From the NCBI GenBank assembly GCA_003516765.1, contig DPCD01000106.1:1-10194 (forward strand): a stretch of 10,194 nt of DNA. Reading direction: 5' to 3'. This document shows, in pieces, positions 5,428-10,194 of this stretch. The translations under genes and the position numbers were made by a program. Position 1 is the stretch's first letter, and each line of letters begins with the position of its first letter. The notes below the pieces were generated by a model. That model did not search any database, was not told the origin of the DNA, and was given only the letters and a program-made list of their open reading frames with translations. Origin of the DNA: Clostridiales bacterium. Lineage in GTDB: Bacteria > Bacillota > Clostridia > Oscillospirales > Oscillospiraceae.

Positions 5428-6537
5428 ATGAAATTTACCTGTGAAAAAGCCCAGCTGGTTTCCGCCATCTCCGTCGCCTCGCGCACCGTCGCGCAGAAGA
5501 GCGCCATCTCGGGGCTGGAAGGTATTCTGGTTCGCGCGGGTGTCAAAGTCATGCTGACTGGTTATAATTTGGAAACAGGCATCACCGTGAGCGTCGATGC
5601 CGACGTGCAGGAAAACGGCGCGTGCATCATGCCTGCCAGGCTGTTTTTTGATATCGTCCGCAAACTGCCGGACGATACCGTGAGCATTCAGGTCGACGAG
5701 AACTTCAAGGTCTCGATCAAGGGCGGCATTTCGTCGTTCACCATCACTGCCCTTTCTGCCGACGATTATCCCGAGCTTCCGGATGTCGACTCGGAGAAAG
5801 GCATCCGCGTGCCGCAGTGCGAGCTGAAGGCAATGATTTCCGGCACAATCTTCGCCGTCAGCGAAAATCAGGCACGCCCGATTCATACCGGCATTCTCTT
5901 TGAGGTCGACAATGATTCCATCACGAGCGTTGCCGTCGACGGCTACCGTCTGGCGCTGCGCCGGTATCTGCCGGAGCAGTCTCTGGAGCGCACGCTCAAA
6001 TTCGTTGCGCCCGCAGCGGCATTAAAAGAAGTCGAAAAGATCCTCGGCGACACCGAGGACCCCGCAACCTTCTATCCGGGCTCGAAGCACATTCTCTTTA
6101 CCATCGGAGATGCCACGCTCGTCTGCCGTATTCTGGAGGGTGAATTTCTGGATTGGCGGCGCGTGCTGCCGCAGAATAACCCCGTCAAGCTCGTCGGAAA
6201 TGTCAGCCGCCTGACCGACTCCATTGAGCGTGTCGGGCTTGTCATCTCCGAAAAACTCAAAAGCCCCGTGCGCTGCAAGTTTGGAGACAACAGCGCAGAA
6301 TTCCGCACCATCTCCACGATCGGTGAGGCGTACGACGTCTGCCCGATTGCCGGCGACGGCAAGGATCTGGAGATCGGCTTTAACTGCAAGTATTTACTCG
6401 ATGCGCTGCGCGCCGTGCCGGACAGCGAGTGCACGCTGGAAATGATCAACGGACTCAGCCCCATTGTCTTAAATCCCACCGAAGGAAACCGCTACAGCTA
6501 TATGGTGCTGCCCGTCCGGCTCAAAGCAGGAGAATAA
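5428..6537 (+). CDS. dnaN: DNA polymerase III beta subunit (sliding clamp) DnaN
   Basis: This 369-residue protein forms the ring-shaped dimer that tethers the replicative polymerase to DNA and serves as a docking site for repair proteins. Its length fits the family. Recognisable segments include ALSADDYPELP near 107-117, the second-domain stretch FAVSENQARPIHTGILFE near 143-160, VAVDGYRLALR, and the classic C-terminal end YSYMVLPVRL, which lines the protein-binding pocket. No break or missing domain is seen. AGGAGG lies 9 nt before the ATG. Three bases separate its stop from the next gene, so it heads a tight dnaN-yaaA-recF-remB cluster. Confidence 0.98.
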   Translation: MKFTCEKAQLVSAISVASRTVAQKSAISGLEGILVRAGVKVMLTGYNLETGITVSVDADVQENGACIMPARLFFDIVRKLPDDTVSIQVDENFKVSIKGGISSFTITALSADDYPELPDVDSEKGIRVPQCELKAMISGTIFAVSENQARPIHTGILFEVDNDSITSVAVDGYRLALRRYLPEQSLERTLKFVAPAAALKEVEKILGDTEDPATFYPGSKHILFTIGDATLVCRILEGEFLDWRRVLPQNNPVKLVGNVSRLTDSIERVGLVISEKLKSPVRCKFGDNSAEFRTISTIGEAYDVCPIAGDGKDLEIGFNCKYLLDALRAVPDSECTLEMINGLSPIVLNPTEGNRYSYMVLPVRLKAGE

Positions 6538-6540
6538 GCC

Positions 6541-6795
6541 ATGAAAGTACGTGTCACAAAAAAGCTTTCGGATGCGCCGATTGCCATCCCGATTACCACC
6601 GAGTTTATTAAATTACAGGACTTTCTGAAATTTGCCAACGCCTGCGAGTCCGGCGGCATGGCAAAGACGTTCATTCAGAACGGGCAGGTGCAGGTCAACG
6701 GCGAAACCTGCACCCAGCGCGGCAAAAAGCTCCGCCCGGGCGATACCGTAACCTTTATGGGAAATACCTGGCTCGTTTCGCAGGAGGGCGTATGA
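6541..6795 (+). CDS. yaaA: S4-domain RNA-binding protein YaaA (RlbA type)
   Basis: This 84-residue protein has a compact S4 RNA-binding fold: FIKLQDFLKFANACESGGMAK, then the strand-turn FIQNGQVQVNGETCTQRGKKL and RPGDTVTF. It matches the small S4 proteins encoded between dnaN and recF in most Firmicutes. These are thought to act with ribosomes or RNA, though the exact role is not settled. Its ribosome binding site (AGGAG) lies inside the end of dnaN. Its stop overlaps the recF start by four bases (ATGA), implying translational coupling. Confidence 0.93.
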   Translation: MKVRVTKKLSDAPIAIPITTEFIKLQDFLKFANACESGGMAKTFIQNGQVQVNGETCTQRGKKLRPGDTVTFMGNTWLVSQEGV

Positions 6796-7898
6796 AGCTG
6801 ACGCGGCTGCGCCTGTTTGACTTCCGGAACTATGAAACGCTGGACCTCACGCTGGACCCCGGCGTCAACCTGATTCTGGGCGAAAATGCGCAGGGAAAGA
6901 CGAACCTTCTCGAAGCGGTCGGTTATTTGTCGACCGGCAGAAGCTTTCGCACGCAGAAGACGCAAGAGCTGATCCGCTTCGGAGCAAGCTTTGCCGATCT
7001 GAACGCCGACGTCTTTTCGCAGGGGCGCGACCAGAACATCCGTGCGGTCCTGTTTTCCGGCAGACGCCCGCGGCAGCTCTACTTGGGCGGTGTGAAGCAG
7101 AAAAGCGCAGCAGCTTTGCCCGGCGTTCTGACGACGGTGCTGTTCTGCCCGGAAGACCTTCTGGTTTTAAAAGGCGGCAGCCAGCCGCGCAGGAGGCTGC
7201 TTGACAATGCGCTGTGCCAGCTCCGACCGTCCTATGCCTCCGCGCTGACAGAGTATCACCGTTTGCTGGACAGCAAGAGCCGCATTTTGAAGGACTACCG
7301 CGAAAAGCCGGATTTATTGGAGCCGCTGCCCGAATATAATTACCGCCTCGCGCAGGTCGGCGCGATTCTGATCTCGCACCGCGCGCGGTATCTGAAAGCG
7401 CTCGAGCAGGCGGCAAGCGGCTACCACAGCGCGTTCTCCGCAGGAAAAGAAACCATGACGCTCGTCTACCGCACGGTCTCGACCGTGGAAGATCCGTTTG
7501 CCGAGCGGAAAACCATCTTCGAGCAGATTCTGGAGCATCAGGAGCGGCACTACCGCGCAGAACTGGACTCCGGGCAGTGTCTGACAGGTCCGCACAAAGA
7601 CGATTTTGACGCGCTCTTAGACGGCATTGCCGTCAAAGCCTTCGGCTCGCAGGGACAGACGCGCACCGCCGCGATCAGTCTGAAGCTTTCCGAGCGCGAG
7701 CTTCTGCGAAGAGACACCGGAGAAGAGCCGGTTCTGTTGTTAGACGACGTGCTCTCCGAGCTGGACGCCACGCGGCAGGACTTCGTTCTCAACCAGATCA
7801 CCTCCGGACAGGTTTTGATTACCTGCTGCGAGCCGGGCAGAGTCACAAAAATCGGAAAAACCATTGAAATTCGCGCAGGAGGGCTCGTATGTACGTAG
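6792..7898 (+). CDS. recF: DNA replication and repair protein RecF
   Basis: This 368-residue SMC-like ATPase binds gapped DNA and, with RecO and RecR, helps load RecA at single-strand gaps. Walker A is GENAQGKT at 30-37. The ABC signature region is LTGPHKDD at 264-271. Walker B is VLLLDDVLSELD, with the acidic pair Asp318-Asp319. The internal arm (about 130-240) is shorter than in SMC proteins, as is normal for RecF. The length is typical and no lesion is seen. Its start overlaps yaaA by four bases, and its last ten bases overlap the start of remB, so the four genes behave as one coupled unit. Confidence 0.97.
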   Translation: MKLTRLRLFDFRNYETLDLTLDPGVNLILGENAQGKTNLLEAVGYLSTGRSFRTQKTQELIRFGASFADLNADVFSQGRDQNIRAVLFSGRRPRQLYLGGVKQKSAAALPGVLTTVLFCPEDLLVLKGGSQPRRRLLDNALCQLRPSYASALTEYHRLLDSKSRILKDYREKPDLLEPLPEYNYRLAQVGAILISHRARYLKALEQAASGYHSAFSAGKETMTLVYRTVSTVEDPFAERKTIFEQILEHQERHYRAELDSGQCLTGPHKDDFDALLDGIAVKAFGSQGQTRTAAISLKLSERELLRRDTGEEPVLLLDDVLSELDATRQDFVLNQITSGQVLITCCEPGRVTKIGKTIEIRAGGLVCT

Positions 7899-8149
7899 AC
7901 ATTGGCATGGACCTTGCCGTGCGTGCAAGTCACGTGCTGGGCGTCTTTGACCTCGATAATACCTCCTGGTCCAAGCGCACCCGCGAATTTTTGCAGCGCG
8001 CGCAGGAAGACGGCTGCCTCATCGAGGCGACCGACGAGCTTCCCAAATCGTTTGTCCTCACGCAGGAATACGGGCAAACGCGCGTGTACTTGACCAAATT
8101 CAACGCATCCATCCTTGCCCGGCGCTTTGCCGGAGGCAGGCAGCAATGA
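7889..8149 (+). CDS. remB: RemB-like regulator (DUF370, extracellular matrix regulatory protein B)
   Basis: This 86-residue protein begins MYVDIGMDLAVRASHVLGVFD, typical of DUF370/RemB (YaaB). In Bacillus subtilis remB occupies the same site between recF and gyrB and is reported to influence biofilm matrix gene expression; RemA, its paralogue, binds DNA. The C-terminal half (LPKSFVLTQEYGQTRVYLTKFNAS) is a strand-rich segment that fits the family. It overlaps recF by ten bases in another frame, and GGAGG within the recF end lies 7 nt before the ATG. Its role outside Bacillus is not known, and biofilm function here should not be assumed. Confidence 0.9.
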   Translation: MYVDIGMDLAVRASHVLGVFDLDNTSWSKRTREFLQRAQEDGCLIEATDELPKSFVLTQEYGQTRVYLTKFNASILARRFAGGRQQ

Positions 8150-8185
8150 TACCCCGCTTTTTGATCAAAGCAAAAGGAGAAATCC

Positions 8186-10144
8186 ATGAGTGAAGAAATT
8201 TTGAAAAACGAAGTCGTGGAAACGCAGTACGACGCCAGCCAGATTCAGGTTCTCGAGGGTCTGGAGGCTGTCCGCAAGCGCCCCGGCATGTACATCGGCT
8301 CGACCAGCGTGTCGGGTCTTCACCACCTGGTCTATGAGATCGTCGACAACGCGATCGACGAGGCGCTGGCAGGCTACTGCCACCATGTACAGGTGACGAT
8401 CAACGAGGGAAATACGATTACCGTTCTGGACGACGGACGCGGCATCCCCGTCGATATTCAGGCGCAGACGGGAAAGCCCGCGCTCGAGGTCGTCTATACG
8501 GTGCTGCATGCGGGCGGCAAATTCGGCGGCGGAGGCTATAAGGTCTCCGGCGGTCTGCACGGCGTGGGCGCGTCGGTTGTCAATGCCCTTTCCGAGTGGC
8601 TCATTGTCGACGTCTTCCGCGACGGCAAGATCTACGAGATGCAGTTCTCGCGCGGCAATATCACGAAGGAAATGCAAATTGTCGGCACGACCGACCAGCA
8701 CGGCACGAAGGTCACCTTCAAGCCCGACCCCGAGATGTTCGACACCACGGAGTATGACTACGAGACGCTGCACACGAGAATGCGCGAGCAGGCGTTCTTG
8801 AATGCAGGTCTGCAGATCACCATCCGCGACGAACGCATCGAGTCTGCCGACAAGCCCGAAAAAGAGCGCTTCGACTCCATGTGCTACGAGGGCGGCATCC
8901 GTGAGTTTGTCCAGTGGTATAACCGCCACAAAACGCCGATTCACCCCGACGTCATCTACATGGCAGGCAGGAAGGGCGACCAGACGGCAGAGGTTGCGCT
9001 GCAGTATAACGACTCGTTCAACGAAACGATTGTCTCCTTTGCCAACGACATTCATACCCCCGAGGGCGGCATGCACGAAGAGGGCTTCAAACGGGCGCTG
9101 ACCTCGGTTCTCAACGCCTACGGGCAGAAAAAGGGTATCATCAAGCAGGACGACAAGGTTTCCGGCGAGGATGTGCGCGAAGGCTTGACCGCGATTATCT
9201 CCGTCAAGCTGACCGACGCGCAGTTTGAAGGACAGACCAAGGCAAAGCTCGGCAACGCCTCGATCCGCACGCTTGTCAGCAACATCGTCACCCAGCAGCT
9301 CGCGGAGTTCCTGGAGGAAAACCCGGCGGTGGCGCGCGCGATTCTCGATAAGGCAATGATGGCAAACCGCGCCAGAGAGGCGGCGCGCAAGGCAAAAGAG
9401 GCAATCCGCCGCAAAACCGGCTTGGAGTCCGGGCAGATGCCCGACAAGCTGCGCGACTGCAACGACACAGACCCCACGCTGACCGAAATTTACATCGTCG
9501 AGGGCGACTCCGCCGGCGGCTCTGCCACGCAGGGTCGGGACTCCCGCTTCCAGGCAATTCTTCCCCTCTGGGGCAAGATGCTGAACGTCGAAAAGGCGAG
9601 AGCCGATAAGGTCTACGGAAACGATAAGCTCCAGCCCGTCATTACCGCTCTCGGCGCAGGTATCGGAGACGAGTTTAATTTAGAGAAGCTCCGCTACCAC
9701 AAGGTCATCATCATGGCCGATGCCGATGTCGACGGCTCGCATATCCGAACGCTTCTTCTCACGTTCTTCTTCCGATTCATGCGGCCCCTCATTGAGCAGG
9801 GCTACGTCTACTCTGCCGTTCCGCCCCTTTATAAGCTCTCGCGCGGCAAAACCACAAAGGTTGCGTTCTCCGATGAGCAGCGCGACCAGATTTCGAGCGA
9901 GATGCGCGGCGGTAATCCCAACGTGAAAATCGATATTTCCCGCTTCAAGGGCCTCGGCGAAATGGACCCGCACGAGCTCTGGGAGACGACCATGAATCCA
10001 GAAACCAGAACGCTGCGCCGGATTACCCTCGACGACGCCGTTGCTGCCGACCAGATCTTCACCGTCCTCATGGGTGAAGACGTCGAGCCCAGAAAGGAAT
10101 TCATCGAGGAAAACGCCAAATACGTCGTCAACCTCGACATTTAA
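8186..10144 (+). CDS. gyrB: DNA gyrase subunit B
   Basis: This 652-residue ATPase subunit of gyrase works with GyrA to introduce negative supercoils. The GHKL ATPase domain has DNAIDEA, DDGRGIPVD (82-90) and GGLHGVGASVVNALS (the lid loop). The transducer domain follows, around 220-400. The TOPRIM domain carries the metal ligands Glu439 (EGDSAGG), Asp512 and Asp514 (MADADVDGSH), with PLWGKMLNVEKAR between, followed by RFKGLGEM near 590. It ends with EENAKYVVNLDI, typical of GyrB. AAGGAG lies close before the ATG. TOPRIM spacing and the intact ends argue for a functional enzyme; the closely related ParE is excluded mainly by gene order and the probable gyrA downstream. Confidence 0.96.
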   Translation: MSEEILKNEVVETQYDASQIQVLEGLEAVRKRPGMYIGSTSVSGLHHLVYEIVDNAIDEALAGYCHHVQVTINEGNTITVLDDGRGIPVDIQAQTGKPALEVVYTVLHAGGKFGGGGYKVSGGLHGVGASVVNALSEWLIVDVFRDGKIYEMQFSRGNITKEMQIVGTTDQHGTKVTFKPDPEMFDTTEYDYETLHTRMREQAFLNAGLQITIRDERIESADKPEKERFDSMCYEGGIREFVQWYNRHKTPIHPDVIYMAGRKGDQTAEVALQYNDSFNETIVSFANDIHTPEGGMHEEGFKRALTSVLNAYGQKKGIIKQDDKVSGEDVREGLTAIISVKLTDAQFEGQTKAKLGNASIRTLVSNIVTQQLAEFLEENPAVARAILDKAMMANRAREAARKAKEAIRRKTGLESGQMPDKLRDCNDTDPTLTEIYIVEGDSAGGSATQGRDSRFQAILPLWGKMLNVEKARADKVYGNDKLQPVITALGAGIGDEFNLEKLRYHKVIIMADADVDGSHIRTLLLTFFFRFMRPLIEQGYVYSAVPPLYKLSRGKTTKVAFSDEQRDQISSEMRGGNPNVKIDISRFKGLGEMDPHELWETTMNPETRTLRRITLDDAVAADQIFTVLMGEDVEPRKEFIEENAKYVVNLDI

Positions 10145-10174
10145 GCCCCTACAACTCCAAAAGGAGACCAATCT

Positions 10175-10194
10175 ATGGCACATAAGAAAGATTA
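10175..10194 (+). CDS. gyrA: Start of probable gyrA (DNA gyrase subunit A), 5' end only
   Basis: An ATG preceded by AAGGAG (10161-10166, 8 nt spacing) opens a frame that reads MAHKKD before the window ends. Six codons cannot identify a protein; the call rests on gyrA normally following gyrB at Firmicute origins. Confidence 0.5.

Noticed and set aside
8156..8171. Hairpin GCTTT-TTGATC-AAAGC in the remB-gyrB gap
   Set aside because: Only five base pairs, no T-run after it, and directly followed by the gyrB ribosome binding site.
8165..9076. A 303-codon open frame antisense to gyrB
   Set aside because: It is fully explained by the gyrB coding strand and has no independent support.

Overview
The window is the chromosomal replication-origin region of a moderately GC-rich Firmicute, most likely of class Clostridia and plausibly Oscillospirales. 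The organism call is inferred from the gene order dnaA-dnaN-yaaA-recF-remB-gyrB-(gyrA), the AGGAGG-type ribosome binding sites, a RemB/DUF370 gene, and a Gram-positive style LexA. No species can be named from the sequence alone. No mobile element, CRISPR array, tRNA or rRNA was seen. Nearly all of the window is ordinary core-genome content; the interest lies in the cis-acting sites.

Left arm (1-2010, minus strand): a 23S rRNA uracil-5-methyltransferase (RlmD/RlmCD type) runs off the left edge. Upstream of it lies a small lipoprotein gene with a DUF4163-like domain. A perfect 16-bp parS palindrome sits in the 31-bp gap between the two genes.

Middle (2040-3840, plus strand): overlapping divergent promoters separate the minus-strand pair from a PflX-like radical SAM gene. 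This is followed at once by lexA, which has its own promoter and a palindrome over the -35 box, probably an autoregulatory operator. A strong intrinsic terminator isolates lexA from dnaA, which has a good promoter and a TTG start.

Origin and right arm (3844-10194): the 270-bp dnaA-dnaN gap holds at least five DnaA-box-like 9-mers in both orientations. The rightmost is a perfect TTATCCACA, followed by a short GC-rich stretch and a DnaA-trio-like tract, matching the layout of a Bacillus-type basal unwinding element. Downstream, dnaN, an S4-domain protein, recF and remB are packed with 3-bp gaps or overlaps, then gyrB and the first codons of probable gyrA. They work together: DnaA opens the origin, the DnaN clamp loads on the new forks, RecF handles gaps, gyrase relieves supercoiling, LexA controls damage response, and the nearby parS would recruit ParB for origin segregation.
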